A stretch of 64,000 nucleotides of DNA from Loripinus fragilis (lineage: Eukaryota; Mollusca; Bivalvia; Lucinida; Lucinidae): NCBI GenBank assembly GCA_964019695.1, contig OZ026519.1, positions 28,797,213 through 28,861,212 of the forward strand. Direction: 5' to 3'. Position 1 is the first letter of the stretch, and each line of letters begins with the position of its first letter. Made by a program: the position numbers and the translations under genes. Below the pieces are notes generated by a model that saw nothing but the letters and a program-made list of their open reading frames with translations, was not told the origin of the DNA and searched no databases. Below are positions 1 to 12,800 of this stretch, piece by piece.

Positions 1-860
1 AGTTCACACTAGAATGACATATATTTAAACGCATACATGGGCACAAAACTATCATAGGAAATATTATAATGCTAGCAAATACTAAGCATTATATGCAAAC
101 CCATCCTTGTATGTTCGTACAGACATGGACAAATAGCTGAGTCTATGTCTTTAAAATCACACTTTACTACAACCATTAACTTGGCAACGACATGAAAACC
201 CTGATTATGATCTATGCAAACATTAAAGTCACAGACCAGCCCATGCATGAACGTAGACTGATCAGCGCCTTTCTGTTTCGCTCTCTGGTAAAAACCAAGA
301 CTCCAATTGCAACAAGGCGTTTTTAGCTCTGGCTGTTTGCGAGTTTGTCTCAAAACAGTAATTAATTTAATTTGACTTTGTCCATGAAATTCTAAGATTG
401 TGGCATTTTATAGTCATACTTTTTATTCTATTTTACATTTATGGTAGTTTTGATAGAAATTTACAGTATCAAACTTTAAAAAATATTTACACAAACAAAC
501 AAAAATAAAAAACAACAATGGTCCTGTTTTGTATTATATGTACATTCATGCAAAATACTATACTAGAGTCTTACGGCAAGTAAAAATAGCTTGCTAACTT
601 ATACAATAACACCCCTACATAGCGGAATTAGACTCATATGATATTCTCTAACTTACAGACACAAATAAGTTCAGAGTTAGTTCCCACTTTGTAAAGCTGT
701 GCATTGAGTTCATATTACTTTCATCAACCAAATATTATATATTCAGTCATATTTAGTCTAGCTCGCTTTATCATTCTTAAAGTCAGTTTGTTTTGTAAAT
801 TATGTTCTTCTTAGGTAGGTTAAATACAAACATCCCTTTATCATCATACTGAAATATGGG
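1..860. other. Non-coding, nothing recognised
   Basis: AT-rich DNA. A 93-codon minus frame (72-353) shows no domain, repeat pattern or splice context. Confidence 0.5.
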
Positions 861-1060
861 CCTCGACCTAGAAAACTTGTCTTCAGGATTTCCGACAAAG
901 TGTGATTCAAACCAGCCTGCATGGCTACGGAGACAAATCTAGATGTAATACTTTTTAATAAGTGCATTTCAAAGGCGTTGATAAGACTGCGCAGATGCAC
1001 AGTCTGGTCTGCACCTTTGTTGTCCGCAAACCCCTGAAGACCAGTTTTCTCGCGTTGAGA
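861..1060. mobile_element. Foldback MITE (family 1)
   Basis: Ends are inverted: tagaaaacttgtcttcagg (869-887) against cctgaagaccagttttctc (1032-1050). The interior has cagtctggtctgcaccttt. A second member is at 42314-42541. Confidence 0.7.
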
Positions 1061-1904
1061 ACCATTATAATCTCAGACATGATCTGTATGATTGAAAGGC
1101 CTGGAATGCAGCTCGGTACCATTGAATTTAGAGGAAAACTATCATTTGTCATCTGGTAATACTCAATCGTATATAGAAGGTTTTTTGATTCTATAAAATT
1201 GCAGCTCATTCAATTGTATGATAGAATCCATGTAAAATAGTGTCATAGTTATGGATTGTAGGTTTCTTGCACACCAGATAAGGACATCTAAGATTTTAAC
1301 CTGTATAGAAAATCTTATCTTACCCATATTATACTACCCAAGCTGTCATGTGAAGGCTGTGCATTCGTTGTATTGGAACTCATGTGCATTGTCATCAAGT
1401 CACGTCATCATGTCATGTCGCATCTCAGCGTATTCACAAACTTCTAGGAGCCTTTTTTAAACATGAAATGCAATATTTAATGGCGAGCGAGAAAAAGAAT
1501 CCATTATTCGTGTGAGGATGGGATAGAAAAATTCGTCCCTTCTTGACCACCGTTTTTCATCACTTGGCAAGCCTCGTGATGCCAAACTGTGATCCTTGGG
1601 ACAGATTTTTCTATCTGACCCTAACACTCATGATGAATACTTTATCATTTACCGTTCCAGCACAGGGCCTCGAGAACAGAAGCATACCTTGCTGGAAAGC
1701 AGTTGTCATCGCAGCAGACACTAGCAGGTAGATATAAAATTGGCTTTGTTGTAAAAAGATCCTCATCCGCAACAACAAGATAGTCTTTAATATTTAGATA
1801 GTGTTGATTATTAAAGAAGAAATCAGCAATGACTTGGATAAGTAAGTAAGGATATACAGGAAAGTCAACAATCTAAATGTTTGAATACAAAAACCATATG
1901 TTTT
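1061..1904. other. Non-coding, nothing recognised
   Basis: Several 60-70 codon frames on the plus strand, none with recognisable features. Confidence 0.5.
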
Positions 1905-3055
1905 AGCATCTAGTTTACATACATATGATTTATCTACATTGCCTCATAATCTAATCAGTTAAAAGTAAATGGAGTAAATTGAACAAACTTTTAACAGAGA
2001 GGGCTCACGTTAGTTGGCTTGTAATGAGAATCACGCTTTTTCTGAACAACCTAAAAGATATAATTTGTGGTCATGTCAGAAAGTTTGTGACACTTTTCAT
2101 CATCTGTTGGACAATCAATTTATAAAGTTTGGCTCCAAATTGTAAAGACGAATTGTAGATATTCCAATGGATGTTAATTGTGCTCCTCTTGTTGCAGTAT
2201 TGTTTTGTTTTATTCTGAGAGAGACATTATGTTGTCTCTTTCTGAAAATAGTCAAACAGATGTTATTGAAGCAGTTAACTCATCCCCAAGATTTCCAGAT
2301 GACTTGCTAAATATTGATACTCCGTATTTAGACCAAATGGTAAGTCAGATATATGCCACTCAGCTTCGGTTAAATAAGGCAATTCCCTTTGAGGCTGGAA
2401 CCCCCATTTTGAACTTGGACTTGTCCATAACAAATAGCATATTTTCATCTAAAATGTATGATAAACGGGATGCTTTTAATTCTGAGAGAGTTAATTTCAA
2501 TGACGCCCTCACATAAAGCTTTCATTTGTTGGTTGGTGTCTGATTCTTGTCTTTGGCTAGGCCTACAGTGGCCTACAGCGGCTCAATTAGACGTTTCCTC
2601 TGACTATCTGTATTTCGTGATTCCTTTTTTTTAATATAGTATGTTAATTTGATTAGATTATTTCTCAGTGATGATGCATTGCATAGGTTAGAAAGCCCCC
2701 TTGCGAGCTGAACAGTTTTGTGTTTTAACAACAATAGAATCTATGGCAAAGATTTGACGCCAGTCAAATGCATTTAAAACCCCAGTTGCTTAGGCACCTA
2801 CGGCGATGATTCTACTCTTGTTGATTTGTTGTATACTGTTGCCCCTATTGTTTGTTGCGATTCTGTGTTTGGTCAGTGTTTTGTTATGCAATAATCATTT
2901 GCAATTGCCTTGATGAGGATGAGAACTGGTTGTTTTGCTTTAATTGTCTTCCAGATGTCGTGTGGTTGTTGGTGTTAAGTGGATTTTCATAGCGGTGCCT
3001 TGGATTGGTATGCAGTGTGTGATTTTGGTATTTTCTAGTCATACTCACTTCCTCT
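1905..3055 (+). mobile_element. Penelope-like element copy, subfamily A, heavily decayed
   Basis: From 1905 the DNA follows the RT coding part of the copy at 29-31 kb: acatatgatttatctac, then cctcataatcta, and ggctccaaattg. It has many indels and stops. The motif B region is altered (ATT CCA ATG GAT for ATTCCAATGGGT). A 112-codon remnant (2178-2516) still shows PRFPDDLLNIDTPYLDQMV, corresponding to the YLDD region with Tyr and Leu lost. The subfamily A tail follows, to the terminal tagtcatactcacttcc near 3050. Confidence 0.8.
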
Positions 3056-3775
3056 TTTCTGACTGCATTAATGATGGTTATATGAAAAATCTATGAAAAA
3101 CAGGTATCACATTGGTTCACAGCGATACCACATTCATCTGACAATACTTCTTATCAAATGTGTTTCCAGAGATGGCATTATAAACCATGTGCGAGTAGTT
3201 TTGTTTAATGTTTTTAAAGAAGTGACGTCAGAACGCTAAATGATTACGTATTGTTAAGCTGAAGCATTATGGTTGCAATAGTATTCAACGAAAGGATACA
3301 TACTGTACATTTATTATATAATCATACAATTGTTGATTTAGGTTTTAGTAAATATGAAGTGTTATTGACCAGTAAACTTAATATGGACCCCCACTGCACG
3401 TTGATCAATACAAAACTTACTGTTAAATAGCACTCCATGACCAGCTCAACCTAAGTTATTAATTGTTTGATATTTAGGTAAAATTTTACACATATTCTAA
3501 CCTCTCATCATAAAAAAAACAATAAAATATATTTCATGAGCAAGATGTCTTGTTTTTTGGTGGCCAAATTGTTAAGTTAAGCATTTGGTGACAAAAACGT
3601 ATGTGACTATAATCATAAAAATAACACGATCACACACTGATGACTATGTAAATAGCTTGAACTATAATGAATACGCTAGGTTTTGTTTTGTTGTGTGCAA
3701 ATTATTAATGTGTAAACAAACTGGCACTTTTTTCGACGAGCATTGCTATCTATTTTCTCAAAATATGTTTTCTAG

Positions 3776-3848
3776 CCGTGCCGTGGGGGAGCCCGTGTGT
3801 GCTGGATGCAAGCATCAGTGGTGTGGAATGGTCTGTGTGCCCGTGTAG
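3776..3848 (+). pseudogene. Possible damaged terminal exon of an upstream AOX/XDH paralog
   Basis: A plausible acceptor (ttttctag) is followed by ccgtgccgtgggggagccc, which can be read SRAVGEPVCAG. (S)KAVGEP is the family motif that carries the catalytic Glu. The first five bases, ccgtg, are tandemly repeated. With one copy removed, the acceptor would be followed by CC GTG GGG GAG CCC, in the phase expected after an exon like 58276-58372. Downstream the frame degenerates and meets a stop at 3846. It could be chance. If real, it implies an AOX gene or relic to the left on the same strand. Confidence 0.35.
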
Positions 3849-4334
3849 CCTGAACATTGTCATTGTTGTTGTCTTTCAAGTGGTGAACTCATTCCTGGGC
3901 CATGTTCAACATTAATAGTCCTAAACAAAGGGCCTTTTGTTTCGTTTCGAAAAGGCTCTAAGAATGGACTCAGTTTTAAAAATGCATGTCTGCTAAATTG
4001 CGGGCTTATTTAAAGATAAGCCTGTATAACTAGCAGACTTCTGACACTAGATTTGATAACATTAATGATCCTCAATGTATATCTAGCTATTGTACAGACA
4101 GTGAAGACACGGATGAGACGCCAAGAACGCGCATGAGTCTCATTCGAATCGTCACCCCGCACTGAAATAACATATAAAGGTCTGAAGAAATAGAAACCCG
4201 CTACCTACCAAGCTTGATTATTTCTTTGCTGATCCTTACCAGGTCCAACAATCAGGACTACGGTGAAATACAGCACTTTATGTCAGTCTCATCTGGGTTC
4301 CGCTGACTGACACTGACTAGCCAAAAGTGCTAAA

Positions 4335-4460
4335 TCTTTTCTTGCTAGCGGCCCCCTTTGTCGTCTGCTGACAACTTTTGCAAACAGTTTGTACCTAGAT
4401 CAGGTCAGACAGAACGTCGGTCCTGATATGGATCCAAACCGTTTGACACCAATGATCTTG
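4335..4460. repeat. Dispersed repeat, family 2
   Basis: Contains gtcgtctgctgacaactttt and cctgatatggatccaaaccg. It reappears inverted at 23790-23905, and a short trace is at 61952-61975. Confidence 0.55.
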
Positions 4461-5029
4461 AAGGGGTTATATTCGAATATACAGCAGACGACAAATAAAA
4501 CATGAAGCTTTTTACCCAGTTTTCCAGGTCACGAATCAGTGACGTCGGTGCAGCCTTCCTTGTCTTGCATGTTCAAAATACCTGTAGTTTTGTATGTTTT
4601 TCTTATCCAATAATCCATTGAGGCGACTGAATGACCAACAGTTACAGCAAATTGTAAAACAAGAGCTTACCTTCACGCAAAACTCGTACTTGCCCTCAAA
4701 CATAACTGTATTATTTGTTTTATGCCGTCCATTGTGGAAGAGCATTGAATAAAAGAACTGTGCACTGTCAATATTCACGCCTCAATCGAAAATGTCCATG
4801 CATTTTGAAAGCAAGATTATGTGTGTGTTCTCTGACGAGATACAGGTTCAAGTACCGCCATCTTCAATATATCAAATATATTTGGTTGAGAGTAGCTAAG
4901 TCTCAAAGACAGGATTCGGCCGGTGCTAAAGCACAGACCTGTCCGAGCCTTCGGGCTGCACGAGTGTAGAAAAACATCTTTGAAATAGATACTGTATGAT
5001 CAGAGACAGCTTTGCTTGCTGTCGTGCCA

Positions 5030-5233
5030 ACCAAGAGTGACAGTGGTGTGATACTTAGTATGCAATTGCTAAGTGTGGCATTGACTTGTGCACTCTAATT
5101 GAGCTAATGCGAATCAATAGATCACTTGAGTATTGATCTTATCCTGTAGATAGGATTAATACATAAGTGATCTTTTGACTCTAAGTCCCTGATAACTTTG
5201 TGGACAGAACGTGACAATCTGTCACTCTTGACT
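5030..5233. mobile_element. Palindromic foldback element
   Basis: Outer arms ccaagagtgacag (5031-5043) and ctgtcactcttg (5218-5229). The inner arm agatcacttgagtattgatc pairs with the gattaatacataagtgatct side. The whole 204 bases can fold as one long hairpin. Confidence 0.7.
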
Positions 5234-5942
5234 GGCAGAACAGTAGCTAGAGCAGTGTAATTTGTTTATTTATGCATATATGTACATATATTCTTCGTGC
5301 TGCTTACTATTGAAATACCCTTCCAACCCGTTTTGAACTAGAAATATAATTACCAATACATACCAAATTGCTAGACTTGAAACGAAGAAACAGTATATTC
5401 CTATGACCTACTCAACTACACATGTATCATAGACGAATTGGGTTAGCTCGGGCTTTCTGCACCGATTAATACGAATCTTCGATGAGACTGAAGCATAAAA
5501 AACGAAGCTACTTAATAAACCAATCTAAAAGGCCATTAGCTCATCGTAATTATTTGAATAACTGTTATGTAATCCATATTCCTCCCAGTATCACATGTTC
5601 TTGTTACTTAATTCTAATGAATCTATTGTCTTTCCTACTCTACTATGTCTTTCCTTTCCTTTCTTCCTGTGTTATGTACCTTTACAAAGTCTCGGTCGCT
5701 ATCAATCCATGCTATCCATTCCTACCATTGGACAGTCCAAATATTGAGCAACAAAATATCACAGATTTGTCGGTCGGTTTCTGTTTGAGGAGACAAGAAG
5801 GAACTTTATTTCCATATGAAAACGGGTAGCATAACTTATCGTCCACCTGCTCAGGCAGACGCCTACCGACAAATACCTAGCGTCAGTTGCAAAACAACAT
5901 CATTCCGAAGCTTTATCGTATTACTATTGATCATTTTCTATC

Positions 5943-8153
5943 TTGGACAATTCGAAAAGTTCTGCATCTCTGTTAATATCAAGCAAAAAAAATTACACAC
6001 GTCCTTTGCAGCACAAAAAAATTGTCTATGGTTTAACACACTATATGAACGTCACACTTACCAAAACATGTATAATATCATTAATGTGTAATAACCTTTT
6101 TGTGCTATTTTTAATCCTTAAGCTCTCAGGAGACATACACCCAAACCCAGGGCCACAGTCTGACTCGCTATTATCCTCAAATATATCAACGGTCTTTCCT
6201 TATAACTTAAATATCTTACACTTAAACATACAAAGCATATTACCCAAGATGGACCTGCTAGAGGCCGAAGTACAAAATTATGACATTCTTGTTTTTACTG
6301 AGACTTGGCTCTCACCGCAAATTTCTAATGACGATCTGCTTTTAGAAAATTTTGATCCCCCGTACAGACAAGATCGTCATGCTAGAGTCGGTGGGGGTGT
6401 CGCAATATACATAGCATCCGGTATACCATCATGTAAATGCAACAACATTATACAAGGAGACATAGAAGGCATATGCATTGAAGTATCCATTCAGTCACAT
6501 AGATTTTTGTTATGCGGCATGTACAGGCCACCAAATAGTGGATCTGATTACTGGGACCTCATTGAACAAACATTTGATAATCTTTGTGACTCACACATTA
6601 CAGATTTAGTAATACTGGGCGACTCTAACAGCGACTTATTAAAACCCATGCACGCCAACAGAATACAAAACCTGACAAATTCATACAACCTTCACCAGCT
6701 TATCGATGAACCTATAAATTATACAGAAAACTCGTCTTCTCTTCTAGATCTGGCAATAGTAAGCAAGCCTGAAAATGTAGTGTATAGCGGTGTCAGCTCT
6801 CCATTTATTCCTGATCTGATCAGATACCACTGCCCCATCATAGTAACATTAAAATTTAGAAAACCAATCCAAAAACCATTTAAAAGACATATTTGGCTCT
6901 ACGATAAGGGTGACTACAACAAATACAAGCGACTTCTAAGTGAAAATGATTGGAGCTTTATATCAGCAGCAAATAATGTAGATGAAATTGCAGACAAAGT
7001 CTCAAGCATAATCATTGAAGCAGCAAAACAATCCATTCCATTTAAAGAAATAACAGTGAGACCGAACGAGCCACCATGGATCAATTCAAACATTAAGAGA
7101 CAAATAAGACAGAGAAAACGACTTTTTAAGCGAGCAAAAAAATCAAAAAACAAGAATATTTGGACACAATTCAGAACAAAACGCAACTCAGTGACAGCAT
7201 CCATACGCATAGCAAAACAAGAATACATAGAAAAAAATGCAAAAGATCTCAGAAGCAACGACATCAATTCCAAATTATGGCACAAGATATCATCTAATCT
7301 TTTACGTTCTTCTTCAAAACAAACATCAATCCCATTCTTTGAAACAACATCAGGAATCACCGAAACTGACAATGATAAAGCAGAAATTCTTAATCATTAC
7401 TTTGCTAGCCAATCTGACCTAGCGGATAGACACTCTTCACCTCCCGACCTTGAGCTTCCTAATTACCCAATGTTAGAAAATATTCATATATCGCCAGACG
7501 ACGTCAAACAAGCAATCAAGCAACTTAAGCCAAACAAAGCACCAGGTCCAAACCTTATTGGCCCAAAACTGTTTAAAGAAGCATCAAATGAACTAGCTAC
7601 TCCTCTCTCTGATATGTACAATCTCTCTTTAACCACAAAAACATACCCTGCCTCATGGAAAAAAGCAAACGTGTGTCCTATTTTCAAAAAAGATAATCCT
7701 TGTAAGCCCAATAACTATAGGCTCATTTCCTTACTGAATTATGAAGGTAAAATAATGGAGCGCTGTGTGCATAAACACATCTCTGAATATTTAGAGGCAA
7801 ACACAATCATTTCTGAGTTCCAATCTGGATTTAAACCTACAGAGTCAACCACCAATCAACTAGCATACCTCTGTAACGAATTCGCTAAAGCCATCGATGA
7901 AAGCAAAGAAATAAGGGTCGTTTTCTTAGACATAAGTAAAGCGTTCAATAGGGTCTGGCACAAGGGCTTACTAGCAAAATTGCGAGCCATAGGTTTCTCT
8001 GAAAATATTGTGGAATGGTTTTCTAGCTATTTGGAAAACCGTAAACAAAGGGTCTGTCTTGGGGGTATCGCGTCTGCTTGGCTATCAAATTTTCGCAGGA
8101 GTCCCTCAGGGATCTATCCTTGGGCCAATATTATTCTTAATTTTTATAAATGA
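5943..8153 (+). pseudogene. LINE ORF2, part 1: endonuclease and N-terminal reverse transcriptase (frameshifted)
   Basis: A 736-codon frame. Residues 63-71 are GDIHPNPGP, a 2A-like motif, preceded by a hydrophobic run (about 49-62). The endonuclease spans about 88-295: LNIQSIL, the catalytic Glu in TETW, MYRPPNS, LGDSNSD and RYHCPI (usually SDH.P). A basic linker follows, and the RT starts near 515 with LKPNKAPGPN. It runs through FKKDNPCKPNNYRLISLLN and LDISKAFNRVWH (the catalytic Asp of motif A). Around 8080-8095 the true frame shifts by one base: this frame reads SNFRRSPSG while the other reads IFAGVPQGS. The last roughly 20 residues are therefore out of frame. Confidence 0.88.
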
Positions 8154-9330
8154 CATTGTGAAATATATTCAAACCAACATCAGACTTTTTGCTGACGATA
8201 CCATATTGTACAAGGTTGTCCACAATATCGATCTGGCTGCAGCAGAATTAAACATCGATCTCGAAAGCATCAAGTTCTGGGCCAAGATATGGAAAGTTGA
8301 CTTTAACCCACTTAAAAGCAAATCACTACTGATAACCAAAAAGAATCAAAATATACAACACCCCCCTCTAATATTGTCTCAAAGCCAAATAGAAGAAGTT
8401 AACGAACGTAAACACCTCGGCATAACATTTTGTAGAACATTAACTTGGACAAATCATATTTCAGAAATATCTAGAAAAGCTTGGAAAAGAATTGGGTCAC
8501 TGAGGCACTATAAATTTCTTTTAGATAGAGGCTCATTGTTCAAAATGTACACAACTTTTATTTGACCTCTTTTAGAATATGGGGGTGTAGTGTGGGATAG
8601 CTGTTCAAACGAAAATAAACGTTTCATTGAAAAAATGCAAGTTGAAGCTCTTAGAATCACAACAGGTGGCACAAAAGTATGCAGTCTCCAAAAGCTATAT
8701 GACGAAACCCTAGAACAACGCAGGCACAAGCATAAACTCTTCCTTTTATACAAAATAATAAACAACTTAGCACCAAACTACCTTATGCAACTCTTACCAC
8801 CAAGGGTGCAGCAGTTCTCAAGATATCCTCTACGCAACTCAGAAGATTTTGCCATTCCAGTCACGCGTACTGCTACTTACTACAACTCATTCTTACCAAC
8901 AGCTTTAAGAGACTGGAATGTGCTAAGTCTAGATACTCGGAACGCTCCAACCCTCAACAGCTTCAAACACACATTAAGAAACAACTACATTCTTGTTCCT
9001 AAATACTTTGATACTTTGCATGTATCACGAATTGCGCAAATACTACACAACCGCATTAGGCTAGAATGTAGCTCGTTAAATTCTCATCTGTTTAAAAAAA
9101 ATCTAATTGACAATCAGCTCTGTTCATGTGGCAGCATCGAAACAACTTCACACTTCTTTTTCTCATGTCCTAGATACACAGCACAAAGGCAACAATACTT
9201 ATTAAATCTCCCACATGAGTTATCAGTATCCTTACTTCTCAGAGGAGATCCCAGTCAGCCATGCACGGTTAATAATATCATTTTGAAACATGCACACCTA
9301 TATATACTAGCTACAAAACGTTCTCTGTAA
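8008..9330 (+). pseudogene. LINE ORF2, part 2: reverse transcriptase core and C-terminal domain
   Basis: It continues the RT after the frameshift. AGVPQGSILGP is motif B, and LFADDTILY (8185-8211) is the catalytic motif C with both Asp residues. The frame is interrupted by one TGA at 8563-8565, in the usual ..R(P)LLEY context, which suggests a CGA to TGA change. It then continues in the same frame to 9330. The C-terminal part has CSCG...HFFFSCPRY (about 9120-9175), the Cys/His motif common at the end of this LINE group. With one frameshift and one stop, this copy cannot move by itself but is not old. Confidence 0.88.
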
Positions 9331-9424
9331 TACACTGACAAACCATGCTAACCAGTAGCTCTCCGCTCAGCTGACGCTATCCTAAAATAATTGCTACAAG
9401 TTTTACAAGTGCTAGCGACCCAGA

Positions 9425-9429
9425 CTCTC

Positions 9430-9474
<45 letters not shown>
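9425..9474 (+). repeat. CT microsatellite
   Basis: About 50 bases of ctctct with a few ttt interruptions, in the 3' untranslated part of the LINE. Confidence 0.95.
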
Positions 9475-9478
<4 letters not shown>

Positions 9479-9797
9479 TTTATTGTTTAAACTTATTCCT
9501 AGACATATACAAACATTTATAAAGTGACATATTATGCCATGTTGTATAAACTATGTAGCTGCATGTATTATCAGGAAATGAACTCTATAAGCTTTAAAGC
9601 TTCTGTTCAGATCCTTTACATTGTTCTGTGCAATTATTGTACCACTTGTATTTTTTATAGAGATAAAATAAAGTTTAAACTAAACTGGCACAAAGTTAAG
9701 CACATCCTTTACAATAACTTTGTGAGCAATTTTGGAAGAGTATAAACATCACTGGAATCACATATGTTTCATTATAATTTTATCTATTTGATTGCAG

Positions 9798-9898
9798 GTG
9801 CCCTTGGTATATTGACAAATGAGTTGGTACCCAGCAATGATATTCATCTACCTAGTCCTGCTTATAGGAAGTTGGTTGCTTGTTCCTTGCTGTATAAG
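9798..9898 (+). CDS. AOX/XDH-like exon 1 of window (linker between FAD and Mo halves)
   Basis: Acceptor AG at 9796-9797 and donor GT at 9899. It starts with two bases of a split codon and ends in phase 0. It reads [17 protein letters not shown], then [13 protein letters not shown]. This matches the conserved eYR..La.s.ffKF stretch at the end of the CO-dehydrogenase-flavoprotein C-terminal domain. The preceding exon was not found; a LINE occupies 5.4-9.7 kb just upstream. Confidence 0.85.
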
Positions 9899-12800
9899 GT
9901 AATACAGCTTAATTTCTTTATACCTGCTGTTTATATTCTAAATAAAATTATTCCTTGATGCTTTTAAACGTTTTATTATGTATACGAGGGCCGATTGATA
10001 AATTCACGGAATTCTCCCATAGAAATTTATTTTTAACTTAATCACATAAACACTTGTATGCGAGTAAAACAACTTATTTTCTCTTTCATTATAAGGCAAA
10101 TGAATGAATATACAATTTGTAAGAAGAATATACCGTAGTCATAGCAACCATTGTTTGGTGACTTGAAGCATACTGTTATTTCCCATAACCTGAATTCATA
10201 AAACAATGCACTGTTGCGTCAAATTCTGCACAAATTTCGCGCGAACGTTGCTGACATAAGCGTAAGGTTTCAACGTCATTTCATGAAAGTTTGAAGACGT
10301 TGTGCTTGACGGTAGCTTCGCAGCAGCAGTTTATGGTTGTGGCTTTAAAACCGACATAACGTCAACAGGTGCCATTTAGTTATGCACAGTTGTAAAATTT
10401 TGTGTGGGACTTAAACTTTCACTGGTAGAAACACTTAAATAAATTGAAAGCTCAGATACATTACCAACATGTGGAAATCATTTTGTCTATAAATGGCATG
10501 AGCGAGTCAGGGAGGGTAGATCCTCAGTGTTGGTCGACCCACTATATAGTACGAATTTAGCCCCCTTGGATTTTCGTCTATTTCCTGATCTAAATAAAGA
10601 ACTTAGAGGCCAACGGTTGGAAACTTCTCTAGAATTATGCAACAAGTCACGTGAAGTTATCTCGTCATTCAGTGAGGATTGGTGTACGGTAAAATTTGAC
10701 CAATGGGTACATAGACATAGAAAGTGTGTGACCATAGATGATGATTACGTTGAGAAAGTTAACCGAGTACCAGACTTTCATGTTTAAGTAACATCGTTGA
10801 CGTTTCAAGTAACGTCGGCTTGCTTCAAGTACGACATAGTACTGTTGTTCAATGCTTCGTGTAAACTTTATTCTCCAAGATATCTGCATAATATTTTAGC
10901 TCTAGATCAGCCTTGAGTAAATGTAGCGTGTGACGTATTTTGTTATTTCGTTTTCTACTCCAGGTTTCAGTAGTAAAGCCATTCCGCGAACTTATCAGTC
11001 AGCCCTTGTACAGCAGCCCTGAATAGCCTTGTGAACTCTTTAAACTGGTTCACGTGTGCCCCACCATATATCATTGCCCCCTGAATAATTTCTTTGATAT
11101 GTGTCTTTTTTCTATTAACAAACAACGAGACAAGTTTATTTGGCATAATGAGTACGTTGATGATTTAAATATATGTTCTATATAAAACAGTGCATGACAA
11201 AATAATATAATGATGCTATTGACGACTGATAGACATGTGCATTGACCACCAAGCTTGATTGCTTTCTTTGCTGTGCAGATAACTATTAGTTAACGATTCA
11301 TTTTTGGCATGCAAACAGTCGGTGCTGTTATAATTAGGATGGTGCCTAGGGTGCTCTGGGTCTTTTTGTTGGCTGAATTGTATTGACTGATTTAGGAATG
11401 TAAATCATGTCACAGCCCTTAAGTAAAATTTCACAACTGAATAACATTGATAAGTATACACAATAAGCGCATTTATGATTAAAATTAGAAAATCTAGTGA
11501 TCTAGATATATCCTACTTAAGTAATGCTGTATACTTGCAACTTGCATAAGTATCAGAGTGCTGCTTGTTTTTTTATACATATATTTACAGTACTTCTTGC
11601 ATGTTCTGGGCCACAATGTGTCAGCCAAGTACCGAAGTGGAAGCACAGTATTGCATGACGTTAGACCACTATCTTCAGGAACTCAAAGCTATGATACTAA
11701 GAAAATTGAATGGCCATTGAATGAACCACTAAAGAAACTAGAAGCAAACATTCAGGTATATTACGATACAATGTATCCTAAGTATTCTAATCATACACCC
11801 CTTGTTTTAAGCTCGCGTGAGTCTTTCATACACTCAATGTGAGCTATTGTGATAGTTGGATGTCAAAACGTCTGTCGTGTGTCGTCAATAATCATTAATT
11901 ATTGCTTCATATGGCATCCCCTCCTAAACTATTGACTGGATTTTTTCCAAACTTGGCACGAATGATCCTTATATATAGCCCCCTTAAACGGTAATTAGTT
12001 GTTCAAATCATTTTGGTCCGTTTCATATCAAGGTCACACAGACTATAAATAAATTTGAGATATATAAAACTTTAAAAATCTTCTTGACTGGCAAACAAAA
12101 GCTCACTTACAACCTCTACGCCAAATATAAAGGACAACATCCAAAATCAATGCCGGTTCTTCAACTATTCATACACACAATGGTATTTGAAAACACAAGC
12201 AGGGGACTTTAAAGGTCAATCCATGAGCACGTCGAAAACTTTGACCAGGTTGTGGAGTGCTAGCCATCTAAGGGGGCACTTAAAACCCTGGGTGTGCTTA
12301 GCAGTTGGTCGCCCCAAAAATGAATGGCAGGCCAAGTGGGAACAGAAGAGCAATTGTACAAGTGCGTATTAATATAATACATTCCTTTATATAGGTGTCC
12401 CTGTGTAAAGCCTTTAGTCACCACAAAAAGTAGTAGGCAGTCATAGATGGTCATGGTCATTTAAAAATATGAAGTCGTCAAAATCATATCATTTATCACT
12501 TTCGTTCTTGGAAATTCCTATCATTACCACTAAGTGGACGCTAAGGTTGCTGTAACTTTACGATAATCCTAAGTTATCTCCATAAGGTATGATGTGTTTG
12601 AGTTGGTGACTATAACCGTAATGTTGAACATAAGTTGGTCTTATGTTAATCTTAAGGCTTGAGATGCCTACAAGTTAGTGGCCCCAGAACTTTAGTTTGA
12701 AGACCAGGGTAGGGGGTTTGGTCTATGCAAAATACACTTTATCATATTGTGGCCACGTTGCATATCAAATTAAGGGAATGAAACATACAATAACATGCTA

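Larger units (their letters stand above)
3056..5029. other. Mostly unclassified DNA
   Basis: Apart from the exon-like piece at 3776 and the repeat at 4335-4460, I see no gene. Overlapping frames near 4536-4969 look random. Confidence 0.5.
5440..9690 (+). mobile_element. LINE (APE-type non-LTR retrotransposon), nearly full length
   Basis: Contains an apurinic-type endonuclease, a reverse transcriptase with GVPQGS and FADD boxes, and a C-terminal cysteine/histidine motif, all on one strand. The layout fits the CR1/L2/Rex group. The 5' boundary is uncertain; open frames of 115 and 91 codons at 5482-5829 and 5816-6091 may be leader or ORF1 relics with no recognisable domain. A long CT microsatellite (9425-9474) lies in the 3' untranslated part. 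The end is near the aataaagtttaaac stretch around 9670-9690. The element is inserted upstream of the first oxidase exon found. Confidence 0.85.

Noticed and set aside
6914..7372. 152-codon minus frame
   Set aside because: Antisense shadow of LINE ORF2.
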